DNA of 64,000 nucleotides from Corynebacterium crudilactis (GTDB taxonomy: Bacteria > Actinomycetota > Actinomycetes > Mycobacteriales > Mycobacteriaceae): positions 1,873,358-1,937,357 of the forward strand of contig NZ_CP015622.1 in the NCBI RefSeq assembly GCF_001643015.1, written 5' to 3'. Positions 50,699-59,479 of the stretch are shown here, in pieces (within the stretch, counting starts at the first letter, position 1; each line of letters starts with the position of its first letter). The translations under genes were made by a program, and so were the position numbers. The notes under the pieces are model-generated. The model was not told the DNA's origin, did not search any database, and saw only the letters and a program-made list of their open reading frames with translations.

Positions 50699-52564
50699 CT
50701 ATTCGCTGTTCTTACTCAATAACTTCTTTAACGGTGCCACCACAGACGTGGACTCAGATTTCTCTATTGCCGATTCTTCATCATCTTCTTCAATCAGCAC
50801 AGGTTCCATCCCCTGCTCTGATAAATACTTCAATGCTTTCCCAATGGTTGTTCGCTGTTGCTCCAACCCTTTCAAAATTGGAGAAGAACCATCAGATACT
50901 TCTTTTACCCTCATAAGTTCTCGCACAATATGGCGTTCTGCCTCCGCAAGAGCAGTCCAAATCTCCTCAGTCCTATCGATCTCATGGCGCTGCCACAAAA
51001 TAGCCAAACTGAGTTTTTGCACCACAAATGCTTCAATTTCCTCGGTGGTATTAACTGAGCTCAACGCTCCCACCGTCAAACTTCCACCACCAACTGTGAG
51101 CAATGTGCCAGCAGTGACCAAGCCACCCACCATGCCACCCGGACCAAAACCGGCAAGTGCCGAAGTAATCAATGCTGCGCCCGCCACGCCTGGGGCAGCT
51201 GCCAGCGCTAACCCACCAGTTGCAGCAGTAACCGCAGCAGCACCGATACCGAACGCACCCCACCGACGCCAACTATTTTTCGTCGCCCCAGCAACAACAC
51301 CAGTAGCGGTATGTAATGCATCAAAAACATCTGCGCCAACAGTACTGCCCAATTGCGTTTCCGCAGTGAAATCCCGCAGTGCTTCCCTTCTCACCTTTTC
51401 AGAGACCTCAATTTCAAAAGGCAGTAAAAGATTCTGTCCCACAATCTCTATCAACCGCTCCAATGCCTTTTCTTTCGGCATAAAAGGACTCAGATCCGGG
51501 ATCGGCGCTGCTGCTTCCGCATCACCATTATCAAAATCAAGCCGTGCAATCTCAAGTGGAATTACTCGACCATTTTGAGCATTTCGAAGCTTGATCTCTT
51601 CCACTAATCGATCTTGAGTTTCACGCAAAGCATAGGCGTAGCGCGTAGCCTCATCACCTTTCAATCGCTGCAACACAAGAAAGCAATAACGCAAAGCCTG
51701 CAAGACGAAAATCTCAGAGTCATCCAGTGGAATCTGCAGGTTTTTCTCCGCCAACACGATTTCTTTACTACGAGATCCAAAGAGCCCAAAGCCAATGGCT
51801 TCTGCTACTGCATCATCGGAACAATACGCACGAGAAGAATGCGCAGTACCTGGCACCAAGGGAGTTTTAATCCGAAAATCCAGCACCCAAGGAATAGCCA
51901 CAGAAACCCCACGTTTGGCGGCAACAGGATCAGACCCACTCCAAAAATTTACCCACCATGCCAGATTGCTTGGCGGTGTGCGCAACATTTTAAACAGATC
52001 ATCAACATTAAACTCACCATTAGCCAACGGGCTACCAATGGTGACAAAGCCTTTGACACTCAGCCCAGCAGGTAATCTGCGCAAAAGATCTGCAGCAATC
52101 ACTGATCCAAGGCTATGCCCTAATAAAACGATCTCCCCTTCCTCAGGAAGCTGCTCCAAAATACGGCTATGTACCTGGGCTCTGATCTGCTGATTATTGA
52201 GGAAATTTCTCGCCTGCGCAAAGAGCGGAAAATCTACGCTCTTAGAAACCACTGCTTTTGTAAAAGCACCGCCTTCTCCCCGATTATGCCTGCCAAGCCG
52301 AGTTTCCATCGCTGCAGTACGACGCTCAAAATCAAGCAACTGTGTACCTTCAAGAACTGTGCGCTTTAAGACCGGCGGCAGAGGGATGCTGTGCTGCACA
52401 TCAAAATTTTCCGATAATTCCCCTGCGTATACCGGACTAATAACAGTGACATCATCAAGGTTGGGAAACCCAATCCTGGTCAATGCAGCAGAAAGCTGAT
52501 CTTTCCACTCTTGTTTGAGGTCTCCCCGTCCTACCCCGTGCAAATAGACAAGAGTTGTTGTCAC
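50699..52564 (-). CDS. Alpha/beta serine hydrolase with an Ala/Gly-rich hydrophobic domain
   Basis: 621 residues from a GTG (52562-52564) preceded by GTGGGGA. N-terminal alpha/beta hydrolase: VYLHGVGRGD, nucleophile elbow GHSLGS with Ser151, and VTIGSPLANG; this resembles PGAP1/lipase-like esterases. After a helical middle, residues about 430-505 are a long hydrophobic stretch of Gly and Ala (GAFGIGAAAVTAATGGLALA and GFGPGGMVGGLVTAGTLLTV) able to insert in a membrane. The C-terminal part is acidic (EEDDEESAIEKSES). Function unknown: membrane lipase, toxin or defence effector are possible. Confidence 0.8.
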   Translation of the reverse strand: MTTTLVYLHGVGRGDLKQEWKDQLSAALTRIGFPNLDDVTVISPVYAGELSENFDVQHSIPLPPVLKRTVLEGTQLLDFERRTAAMETRLGRHNRGEGGAFTKAVVSKSVDFPLFAQARNFLNNQQIRAQVHSRILEQLPEEGEIVLLGHSLGSVIAADLLRRLPAGLSVKGFVTIGSPLANGEFNVDDLFKMLRTPPSNLAWWVNFWSGSDPVAAKRGVSVAIPWVLDFRIKTPLVPGTAHSSRAYCSDDAVAEAIGFGLFGSRSKEIVLAEKNLQIPLDDSEIFVLQALRYCFLVLQRLKGDEATRYAYALRETQDRLVEEIKLRNAQNGRVIPLEIARLDFDNGDAEAAAPIPDLSPFMPKEKALERLIEIVGQNLLLPFEIEVSEKVRREALRDFTAETQLGSTVGADVFDALHTATGVVAGATKNSWRRWGAFGIGAAAVTAATGGLALAAAPGVAGAALITSALAGFGPGGMVGGLVTAGTLLTVGGGSLTVGALSSVNTTEEIEAFVVQKLSLAILWQRHEIDRTEEIWTALAEAERHIVRELMRVKEVSDGSSPILKGLEQQRTTIGKALKYLSEQGMEPVLIEEDDEESAIEKSESTSVVAPLKKLLSKNSE

Positions 52565-52722
52565 ATTTCCCCACTTTCCTGATTGGAGTTAATGCTTAAT
52601 CAACGCTGCACCACAGTTTTAAGTTCCAGTTCCTAGTGCTGATCACTGCATCTGAGCGAAAAGTAGCACACGCTAGTACCGTCAAAACATCAGTTGTCTC
52701 CCTGCTACGAGAGGAACTCACC

Positions 52723-53151
52723 GTGCTCAATGAATCCATCACCATCGAAGGACTGGGAGAGCTATCCCATTCAGGTAAATCACGGCACTGGAGCGGATCA
52801 GTGAATGCCGCTGCAACTCACCGCACAGTGGAGTTGACTATTGATGGCACACCCAGCGGACCTGCTGATATACAGGTCGATGCAATTAAACATGTAGTGA
52901 CGCGTTGGGATGACATTCTCGCTGAGGCCACATCAGGACTGGTGGAATTACTCGAAGAAAGTGAGCTGCCGGAGACAGATCCTTGGGTAACTTTTGAGGT
53001 CTCTAGCCTCTCAGTGCCAGCAATATCCTACGACCCCGATGGAGCTGTGCACGTACACATCAACCTTATCCATGTGGACTATCCCGATGACTTTTGGCCA
53101 GCAATCGACATCGTCGATGGAACTGTGCGAGAGATTCTCAGCGGTACTTAA
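52723..53151 (+). CDS. Hypothetical small acidic protein
   Basis: 142 residues from the GTG at 52723 (VLNESITIEGLGELSHSG), which has GAGAGGA upstream; the frame is open back to 52636, but without a site. Unrecognised. Acidic, with a beta-rich look (HWSGSVNAAATHRTVELTID) and a C-terminal VHINLIHVDYPDDFWPAIDI segment. No membrane segment. It lies between the hydrolase (divergent) and the next small gene (convergent); its composition resembles immunity-type proteins, but this is only suggestive. Confidence 0.6.
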   Translation: MLNESITIEGLGELSHSGKSRHWSGSVNAAATHRTVELTIDGTPSGPADIQVDAIKHVVTRWDDILAEATSGLVELLEESELPETDPWVTFEVSSLSVPAISYDPDGAVHVHINLIHVDYPDDFWPAIDIVDGTVREILSGT

Positions 53152-53185
53152 ATCTCATGCACACTCATCAGCTCTCTCAAAGAGT

Positions 53186-53722
53186 TCAACAATACGGCCA
53201 ATTATGAGCCGCAACGTCACTGATACCGCACACATAGTTAAGAAACAGTTGTGTAGCTGCTTCTTCTACTTGTTCCTTGTGATCAATGAGAACACCGGTG
53301 GCAGTCCACGCCTCAACGATGCCAATAAAGGTTAAAAGATCCACATCTAGTGGAACCACCATGGCGTACTGGCCGGTACTTTCCCAGCCGTCATGATTTA
53401 AAAATACTATCTTCGCATCGCGTCGATCCACTGCCCACGCATCGCCACTGCCGGACCATGCCACAATCTCATACGGTGCATCTGGACCGAGTTCATCACT
53501 GAACATCGTGTCTGCAAATTTTCCTACAGAATCTAGCTGCCAGGCACAATCCATGTTGTGTTCAAAACCGGCCAAAGCTACAAGGATACGAAGATTCTGT
53601 TCTCCTACAACTCTGCGTAGCTCTTCCCTATCTAAAGAAGACAACTCATGGTGCCCACCATTGGCACCTTCTGCTTGTGCCACAGCAAGTATTTCCTCTA
53701 GGGAGCGCATCACAAGGTTCAT
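53186..53722 (-). CDS. Hypothetical protein, possibly SUKH/SMI1-like
   Basis: 178 residues from MNLVMRSLEEILAVAQAEGA (53722); the frame is open to 53914, but that part looks non-coding. The body contains EIVAWSGSGDAWAVDRRDAK and IVFLNHDGWESTGQYAMVVP, a Gly-Asp-x-Trp-x-hydrophobic pattern reminiscent of SMI1/KNR4 (SUKH) proteins, which often act as immunity proteins to toxins. This is pattern-level evidence only. It converges on the 52723-53151 gene. The 322-base interval 53723-54044 shows no further gene. Confidence 0.55.
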   Translation of the reverse strand: MNLVMRSLEEILAVAQAEGANGGHHELSSLDREELRRVVGEQNLRILVALAGFEHNMDCAWQLDSVGKFADTMFSDELGPDAPYEIVAWSGSGDAWAVDRRDAKIVFLNHDGWESTGQYAMVVPLDVDLLTFIGIVEAWTATGVLIDHKEQVEEAATQLFLNYVCGISDVAAHNWPYC

Positions 53723-54044
53723 ACAGATTACTTTCGTATTGGGCTGAGAAAAGCTGTGAAATTCCGCCACTGTCAACGTGTAGACCAGGGAGCGGATCCG
53801 TCCGGTGTCACGCCGATTAACAAGCGCTCCTACACTTAACCATGGTGACGCACGGCTGTGCCGATATCGCGTCGTCACACCTACCTGGTCGCATCCGGTT
53901 TTGGGCTGGTCCATGCACTCTATCCGCCTGCATTAAGCATCCTAAATTAAGTTTCCGTAATGCTTGATATGTTTTCACCGCCTGGGCTGCATCCCTCGAA
54001 CTTCTCACGGATGCTGAATTCCTACCACACAGAAAAGTAGCGTC

Positions 54045-54740
54045 ATGACATCCAGTTCATCATCACCTCTCGATTCTCATCTCACTCTTCAGCACAGTTC
54101 TTTTCTCGCAGAAAGGCCACTCGGCGCTGACGAAGATGTGCATATGCTGATCTCGACTGTCGACCACGTCATCAAGCGATGCAGTGCACCTGGGGATCTT
54201 GTCTTTGATCCATTCGCTGGCTTTGGTACGACACTAGAGCGTGCGCTTACGCTCGACCGTAAAGCACTTGGTATTGAGTTGCTTCCAGAGCGGGTCGATA
54301 TGGTTCAGTCACGCCTTCCGGATGCACACATTATTGAAGGCGATGCCCGCGCTTTGGTGAGAGTACTCCGCGATCATCAGGTCGACACCATCATTGATTC
54401 AGCACAACTTATACTCACATCCCCGCCGTACATGACTATTAATGATCACGATGCAGATCCACTGCTTGCCTATGAATACGGCGGTGGCGACTACACACGT
54501 TATCTCTCTGAACTCAGCCTCGTCGCAGCGCAATGCGCACACATCGTGAAACCTGGTGGATTCGTGGTCTGGAATGTCGCAAACATCTTATACATGGGTG
54601 AGACCACGCATCTGATCCGCGATTGCAGTGAAGTGCTTGCGAAACACCTCACTCCGGTTGGCGTAACCAAGATCAACTGGGATACATATCCACATGATTT
54701 TGTAGCCGATGCACTATTGGTATTCCAACGAGCGCTATAA
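54045..54740 (+). CDS. Orphan DNA methyltransferase (N4/N6 class)
   Basis: 231 residues. SAM-binding motif LVFDPFAGFGTTLERAL (about 55-70), acidic motif ALGIELLPERV, and the catalytic motif LTSPPYMTIND with TSPPY, as in N4-cytosine or N6-adenine methyltransferases of the PF01555 type. Target-recognition domain is very small. There is no restriction endonuclease gene next to it, so it is either an orphan epigenetic enzyme or the remnant of a restriction-modification system. The interval to the next gene (54741-54964) looks non-coding. Confidence 0.85.
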   Translation: MTSSSSSPLDSHLTLQHSSFLAERPLGADEDVHMLISTVDHVIKRCSAPGDLVFDPFAGFGTTLERALTLDRKALGIELLPERVDMVQSRLPDAHIIEGDARALVRVLRDHQVDTIIDSAQLILTSPPYMTINDHDADPLLAYEYGGGDYTRYLSELSLVAAQCAHIVKPGGFVVWNVANILYMGETTHLIRDCSEVLAKHLTPVGVTKINWDTYPHDFVADALLVFQRAL

Positions 54741-54964
54741 CCGCATGCACGTATTTGGTACTTGCGCTGGCAGTGCGCGTACCAGGTAATGAAACTGCCA
54801 CGCCGATCGTATAGTTCTCCAGTTTGGATATCAGAGTTCAAAGGCAGCCACAACCAATAGTTACGCATACCCCTGTAGTCCTAATAAGAAGTCTCCGCGG
54901 GGAATAGAACATGCCTGCATCCAGTTGAAGATACACCCCGTTGTTTAAAGAGAGGCGTCTTCAC

Positions 54965-55609
54965 ATGGCCACTGCCACCCCGCCACCCACCATCGCTGCA
55001 CAGATTGAGAAACTCGTGGATCTGGGTCTCCCCGACTTAGCTGGGATGACTCCCGCTGAATTTCGGGAGCTCGGCGCTTCACTCCCAGCATCCAATGCCG
55101 ACTCAATCGTCGTCATTCATCCGACTCTGGTAAGCGCAGCGCTACTCGCTCCGCTTCTTCACCGAGAGGGAAAAACTGGGTTTATCGTCGCAGATATGGA
55201 TGATCTAGCCGAATTTGTTCCGATCGAAGAGGTCTCGATTCCGGCAGCTCCACTGTATGTGATCCATAGTGTTGATCGTGGCGATGACATGTCTAATTGG
55301 AGCCCGAATGAAGCTCTATCCGAGATCCTCACGCGTGATCGCACGCCGTTAACTGTCAACGAGGGCATCTCTTGGCTTCTGCAACACCCTGATCAACTGC
55401 AACCAAACTGGTGCTTCATGACCATTGCTTCACGGAAGAAGAAGGGTAAAACGCTCGATTCCAGAACACCGGCTATCTGGATTAGCGGTGGCACAGGTCG
55501 CGATGGTCGCGCTAACCGAGACGCTCCAAAAGTTGGATGGTGTTGGGCTGGAAACCGTCACACCTGGCTCGGTTTCGCCTCAGCTGACAGTCGTGAAGAT
55601 ATCCACTAG
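54965..55609 (+). CDS. DUF5701 family protein
   Basis: 214 residues from MATATPPPTIAAQIEKLVDL (ATG at 54965 with AGAGG upstream). Conserved C-terminal block: WCFMTIASRKKKGKTLDSRT, then PAIWISGGTGRDGR and GWCWAGNRHTWLGFASA. The family is actinobacterial, and no function is established. Ends ten bases before a mutM fragment on the other strand, a neighbourhood that may have been copied from a donor genome. Confidence 0.82.
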   Translation: MATATPPPTIAAQIEKLVDLGLPDLAGMTPAEFRELGASLPASNADSIVVIHPTLVSAALLAPLLHREGKTGFIVADMDDLAEFVPIEEVSIPAAPLYVIHSVDRGDDMSNWSPNEALSEILTRDRTPLTVNEGISWLLQHPDQLQPNWCFMTIASRKKKGKTLDSRTPAIWISGGTGRDGRANRDAPKVGWCWAGNRHTWLGFASADSREDIH

Positions 55610-55618
55610 TTTCTTATC

Positions 55619-55780
55619 TCAACGCTTACGCTGGCAGTTCGGGCAGAAGTGTGAGCCTCGGTTCATAAAGTTTTCCCGAACGATGAGTCCACCACAGCGA
55701 TCGCATGGTTCTCCTATTTGCTCATAAGCATTCAAGGACAATGCGAAATACCCCGACTACAGCAGTAATCAACGTTCACT
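55619..55780 (-). pseudogene. Diverged 3' fragment of mutM (formamidopyrimidine-DNA glycosylase)
   Basis: The stretch 55631-55752 aligns without gaps to 59726-59847, the 3' end of the intact mutM; I count about 107 of 122 identical bases. It encodes the C-terminal zinc-finger part, ending CQRKR and a stop (55619-55621), against CQRNR in the full gene. Weaker similarity continues to about 55780. The 5' three-quarters of the gene are missing. Confidence 0.92.
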
Positions 55781-55886
55781 ATGTCCGAGTTCTTTTGTGA
55801 CTTTGAGCGCGCGAATGGAAGATGGTCAGCCGCTTCTGCAGACCGATCCCGAGGGCTTTTTGAAATGGAACTGAGAGGACGGGCGC

Positions 55887-56164
55887 ATGTCATCTTCAAC
55901 TGCCAGCCTCACCAGCCAACTTGAGCAGTCAGATTCCTCCGCACGTCTGCAGGCAGCGATGACTGCCGGCACGATCAAGTGCTCGATCGTGTAATCGTCG
56001 AGCTTACCTCGCCAGTTGCACAGGCTTGCTCGCAGGCGCTGCACACGCTGTCGAAGCTTTGAGATGTTCGCGCATGTCCAGCGATTACCAATGAGCATCT
56101 CCATGACCTGGATGATGAGGTTGCCCATACCGCATGGCGGGCTGCGGTCGGGATCGCCCCTTCG
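55887..56164 (+). pseudogene. Broken HEAT-repeat protein gene
   Basis: Begins ATG (55887, GAGAGGA upstream) with SLTSQLEQSDSSARLQAAMT, an N-terminal sequence typical of actinobacterial HEAT-repeat proteins. After TAGT (about 55973) the frame shifts to DQVLDRVIVELTSPVAQACS then QALHTLSKL, a stop, and DVRACPAITNEHLHDLDDEV plus AHTAWRAAVGIAPS. Similar intact proteins carry about 45 more codons at the frameshift. There is thus an internal deletion and a nonsense codon. The stretch 56165-56365 may hold more decayed sequence. Confidence 0.7.
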
Positions 56165-56365
56165 ATAGCGATAAACGTGTGGTCAAGCCACCAGGGATGG
56201 ACCTGGGCTAGAGCGTATAGGCGTATTGCTGTCATTATCGAGACATCCGGACAATATGGTGCTTTCCTCGACAGCACGGTTACACCACCAATGTGATGGT
56301 GATCTCGCGTGGCTCATCAGCAAGGAATAAGCAGTAGAGCCCTAAGGGGCATCAGCGCAGCCCGT

Positions 56366-56905
56366 TTACCCGACTCGTTCGATGGTCACGGTGAATGGTT
56401 CGCTCCTGCTATTGATGGTCGAGAGATCCCCTTCGATTCGGCCGAGCTGTGCGATTCCGTTCCAGCGACCAACGTTGGTGTAGTTCATCACGATGACACC
56501 GTCTGGGGCGTAGTAGGTGAGATCACCGGTGCGTGCTGTATCAGCAGCTGGCATGCCGTCCATTCTGATGGGGTGAGGCAGCACCGCCGTCACTTCTTGG
56601 CCCCCATAGTCAGCGAATTCAAGGGTGAGTGGCAACTGGGCAAGCAGCGCATTAGCTGCCGGATTATTCCGGAGGGTCGCGTGGAGTATCTGGTTGTCGA
56701 CCCTGATCTGAATGAGTGTTTCTTCCACGGTCTCTCCTAATGGTTCACGTGTGGGTTCTGGTACTGGCGTCTGAGTTGACGGCCGTTCGATGGTGGATAG
56801 CGGCGGTATTTCAGATGTGTTGATTGCTTCACCGCAAGCAGTGAGCCCAACGCATAAGAGTGTCAGTGGAATCGTGGCGAGCACACGGGAAGCCGCGGTG
56901 CTCAC
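56366..56905 (-). CDS. Lipoprotein with cyclophilin-like (PF18050-type) domain
   Basis: 179 residues from GTG at 56905 (VSTAASRVLATIPLTLLCVG). Lipobox LTAC with Cys24, a Pro/Thr-rich linker, then the cyclophilin-like fold: RVDNQILHATLRNNPAANAL then LAQLPLTLEFADYGGQE, HPIRMDGMPAADTARTGDLT, and YYAPDGVIVMNYTNVGRWNG. Members of this domain often accompany oxidoreductases. The start overlaps the SDR stop by four bases (GTGA), so both are expressed together. Confidence 0.85.
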   Translation of the reverse strand: MSTAASRVLATIPLTLLCVGLTACGEAINTSEIPPLSTIERPSTQTPVPEPTREPLGETVEETLIQIRVDNQILHATLRNNPAANALLAQLPLTLEFADYGGQEVTAVLPHPIRMDGMPAADTARTGDLTYYAPDGVIVMNYTNVGRWNGIAQLGRIEGDLSTINSRSEPFTVTIERVG

Positions 56906-57666
56906 TGCGCGGTGTAGGCACCGTCGACCGGGAGGGCAACTCCGGTGACGTAGCTGGATGCAGAACTTGCCAGCCAGAGCACTGCTGCGGCAATCTCTTC
57001 TCCGCGGCCAAGGCGGGCCATCGGGATCGCTGCGAGGGCATCGTCCAGATCGAGTTCTCCGCCCGAGATCATGCGTTCGACCATGGGGGTGTCGATTGTT
57101 CCGGGGCAGATGGCATTGACCCGGATGCCGAGCGGTGCGTATTCGAGGGCGGCGCTTTTGGTGAGACCGAGCACCCCGTGTTTGGCTGCGTGGTAGCTCG
57201 CACGCCCGGCACCGCCGACGAGACCGCCGAGGGAGGAGCAGTTCACGATTGTGCCCGACCCTTGGGCCTGCATCTGTGCGAGTTCGTGTTTCATTGACGC
57301 CCACACCCCACGAAGATTCACCGCAGTCACCTGGTCGAATGCGTCTGCCGTCTCGTCTGCGGTGCACACCGGAGCGTGCATGATCCCGGCATTGTTAAAT
57401 GCCATATCGAGACTTCCAAACATGTCGACCGTGTGTCGTACTGCTGCGGCCACCTGATCTTCGTCAGTGATATCTGCGAGCACTGGCAGCACTCGATGCC
57501 CTTGCCCTGTGAGTTCGGCCGTAAGCGCATCGAGCGCGCCCTGCTCCTGGTCGACGAGTGCCACTGCCGCACCGGCATGTGCGAACGCGCGAGCGGTGTC
57601 TGCACCCATGCCGGATCCTGCCCCAGTCACAAATGCCGTACGTCCAGCGAAATCGTAGAAGATCAT
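56902..57666 (-). CDS. Short-chain dehydrogenase/reductase
   Basis: 254 residues, classical SDR: TGAGSGMG cofactor loop near residue 15, NNAGIMHAP (NAG motif), catalytic Ser region NCSSLGGLVG, and YHAAK (Tyr/Lys pair), ending ASSYVTGVALPVDGAYTAQ. NAD(P)-dependent; the substrate is unknown. GC-rich codon use compared with the flanking housekeeping genes. Divergent from the XRE regulator across 159 bases that contain an imperfect GGCC-rich inverted repeat. Confidence 0.9.
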   Translation of the reverse strand: MIFYDFAGRTAFVTGAGSGMGADTARAFAHAGAAVALVDQEQGALDALTAELTGQGHRVLPVLADITDEDQVAAAVRHTVDMFGSLDMAFNNAGIMHAPVCTADETADAFDQVTAVNLRGVWASMKHELAQMQAQGSGTIVNCSSLGGLVGGAGRASYHAAKHGVLGLTKSAALEYAPLGIRVNAICPGTIDTPMVERMISGGELDLDDALAAIPMARLGRGEEIAAAVLWLASSASSYVTGVALPVDGAYTAQ

Positions 57667-57825
57667 GTAGCCTATCCCATCCGTTAGTCATTCTGGTTGA
57701 GGCCCTGTTGGTGGCCTGCCGTATACATTCAAGTGAAGCACTCACCGCACGAATCAGCGAGGCCCAACCAGTAGGGGTACCGTGAGGGACTCCCTCTGCT
57801 CAGGCGTTCCCGTTACTGTGGAGGT

Positions 57826-58737
57826 ATGGATAATCGAGCGGAAGTGCGCGAGTTTCTGACCACGCGTCGCGCCCGCATCACCCCAGACCATGTTGGGCTT
57901 CCCGCAGGATCCAATCGGCGCGTTGCCGGGCTACGCCGCAGCGAGGTTGCCACACTCGCGGGGGTGAGTGTCGAGTATTACACTCGCATCGAACGCGGCT
58001 CTATCAGCGGCGCATCCCCCGAGATCCTCGACAGCATCGCGAAAGCACTGTTGCTGGATGCAGCAGAGCGCGCGCACCTGTTCGATCTTGCTCACGCGGC
58101 AAGCCCGGTAGCTAGGCCGCCCCGACGTCACAACCCGAAGACCTGGGTCCCCCACGAGAGTCTGCAGTGGGCACTTGATGCAATCACCGCTGGCCCCGCG
58201 TTTGTGCGCAACGGACGCATGGATATTCTCGCCACCAACGCTCTTGCCCGCGCGTTCTACAACGATGTCTACAATATGCCCGGTCAGCCGGGGCAGCCAC
58301 CGAATATTGCTCGGTTCACGTTCTTGGACGACCGAGCACAGGACTTCTATCCCGACTGGGATCTCTTCGCTGAGGTCACTGTCGCGATTCTGCGCACCGA
58401 AGCATCCCGCGATCAGCACAACAAAGACCTTCATGATCTCATCGGGGAACTCAGCACCCGCTCAGATCATTTCCGGCGTCGCTGGAGTGCTCACAACGTG
58501 CGTCATCACGGCACGGGGTCGAAAACGTTCCGTCATACTGTCGTCGGAGAACTGACTCTCGCTTTCGAGGGACTCGAGATGGCGGCAGAGCCCGGCCTGA
58601 CCCTTACGATCTACACCGCCGAACCCGGCTCTCCCTCCGAAGAGGCACTGCGGCTGCTCGCCTCGTGGTCAGCCACGGAGTTCGCGAGTCCTGTGGTGAC
58701 TCCGCCACTGAAACATGAAACCTTTGAAGGGAATTAA
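57826..58737 (+). CDS. XRE-family regulator with MmyB-like ligand-binding domain
   Basis: 303 residues. N-terminal HTH (RAEVREFLTTRRARITPDHV, RVAGLRRSEVATLAGVSVEY, then YTRIERGSISGASPEILDSI) and an MLTR-type PAS-like ligand domain (GPAFVRNGRMDILATNALAR, LFAEVTVAILRTEA, RRRWSAHNVRHHGTGSKTFR). Such regulators in actinobacteria usually control a divergent or downstream oxidoreductase. GGAGG stands unusually close to the ATG at 57826. The RibD-type gene follows after four bases. Confidence 0.9.
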   Translation: MDNRAEVREFLTTRRARITPDHVGLPAGSNRRVAGLRRSEVATLAGVSVEYYTRIERGSISGASPEILDSIAKALLLDAAERAHLFDLAHAASPVARPPRRHNPKTWVPHESLQWALDAITAGPAFVRNGRMDILATNALARAFYNDVYNMPGQPGQPPNIARFTFLDDRAQDFYPDWDLFAEVTVAILRTEASRDQHNKDLHDLIGELSTRSDHFRRRWSAHNVRHHGTGSKTFRHTVVGELTLAFEGLEMAAEPGLTLTIYTAEPGSPSEEALRLLASWSATEFASPVVTPPLKHETFEGN

Positions 58738-58741
58738 GCAG

Positions 58742-59479
58742 ATGAACCGGCCATACGTCATCATTCACACGCATACCTCGGTCGACGGCAACATCGACAT
58801 CATGGACCTGCCTGGCTTCTACGCCGGCAGCCAACATTACCAAGACCTGGCATTGACACCCGGCAAAAAAGTGCTGGGCATTGATGCCTATCTCAACGGG
58901 AAGACGTCAACCGAAGACAACATCACCCACTACCGCACACCAGAGCTGAACGCTGACGCGGTCCAGGTGCCCGAGGGTGATTACTTCGCGGTGTCCAACG
59001 CTGCAATGTATTACATTTCGATCGATCCGCGCGGAGAGCTCGCATTCGACACCAACACGTTCGGGTACGGAGGCGTGCCCACGCACTTCATCGAGGTCCT
59101 CACCGACGCAGCAAGCAACGCCTACAAGGATTTTCTGCGTCGCAAGCAGATCTCATACATTATCGCGGGCGAGCAACAGGTCGACTATGCGCTCATGCTC
59201 CACAAACTGCACGGTCTCGGTATCAAGCGCCTCATGGTTGGCGGCGGCGGGGTCATCAACTGGTCATTCCTGCAGAACGGGCTCGTCGACGAGGTGAGTT
59301 CGATCATTGCCCCCGTCGCGAACGGCGACCCGAACGCCCACCGTTTTTTCACCGCACGCGAACCGTACAGCACGGTACAACCGGTGGAGTTCGAACTCAC
59401 CAATGTTGAAGTCCTCGGCGACAGCGTCGTCTGGCTGCGCTACACCCCGAAGCCAGTCTCTGAGGTTGCATCATCCTGA
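58742..59479 (+). CDS. RibD C-terminal-type reductase (dihydrofolate-reductase-like fold)
   Basis: 245 residues from ATG at 58742 (MNRPYVIIHTHTSVDGNIDI), with GAAGGGA inside the end of the XRE gene. RibD_C pattern: THTSVDGNIDIMDLP at the N-terminus, GKKVLGIDAYLNGK, LHGLGIKRLMVGGGGVINWS then FLQNGLVDEVSSIIAP. NADPH-dependent reductase of unknown substrate; true riboflavin synthesis is not indicated here. The 234 bases between this gene and mutM show no gene that I can support. Confidence 0.9.
   Translation: MNRPYVIIHTHTSVDGNIDIMDLPGFYAGSQHYQDLALTPGKKVLGIDAYLNGKTSTEDNITHYRTPELNADAVQVPEGDYFAVSNAAMYYISIDPRGELAFDTNTFGYGGVPTHFIEVLTDAASNAYKDFLRRKQISYIIAGEQQVDYALMLHKLHGLGIKRLMVGGGGVINWSFLQNGLVDEVSSIIAPVANGDPNAHRFFTAREPYSTVQPVEFELTNVEVLGDSVVWLRYTPKPVSEVASS

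Noticed and set aside
58742-59479. RibD-type protein as part of a riboflavin operon
   Set aside because: No other rib genes or FMN riboswitch are nearby, and the family has many non-riboflavin members.
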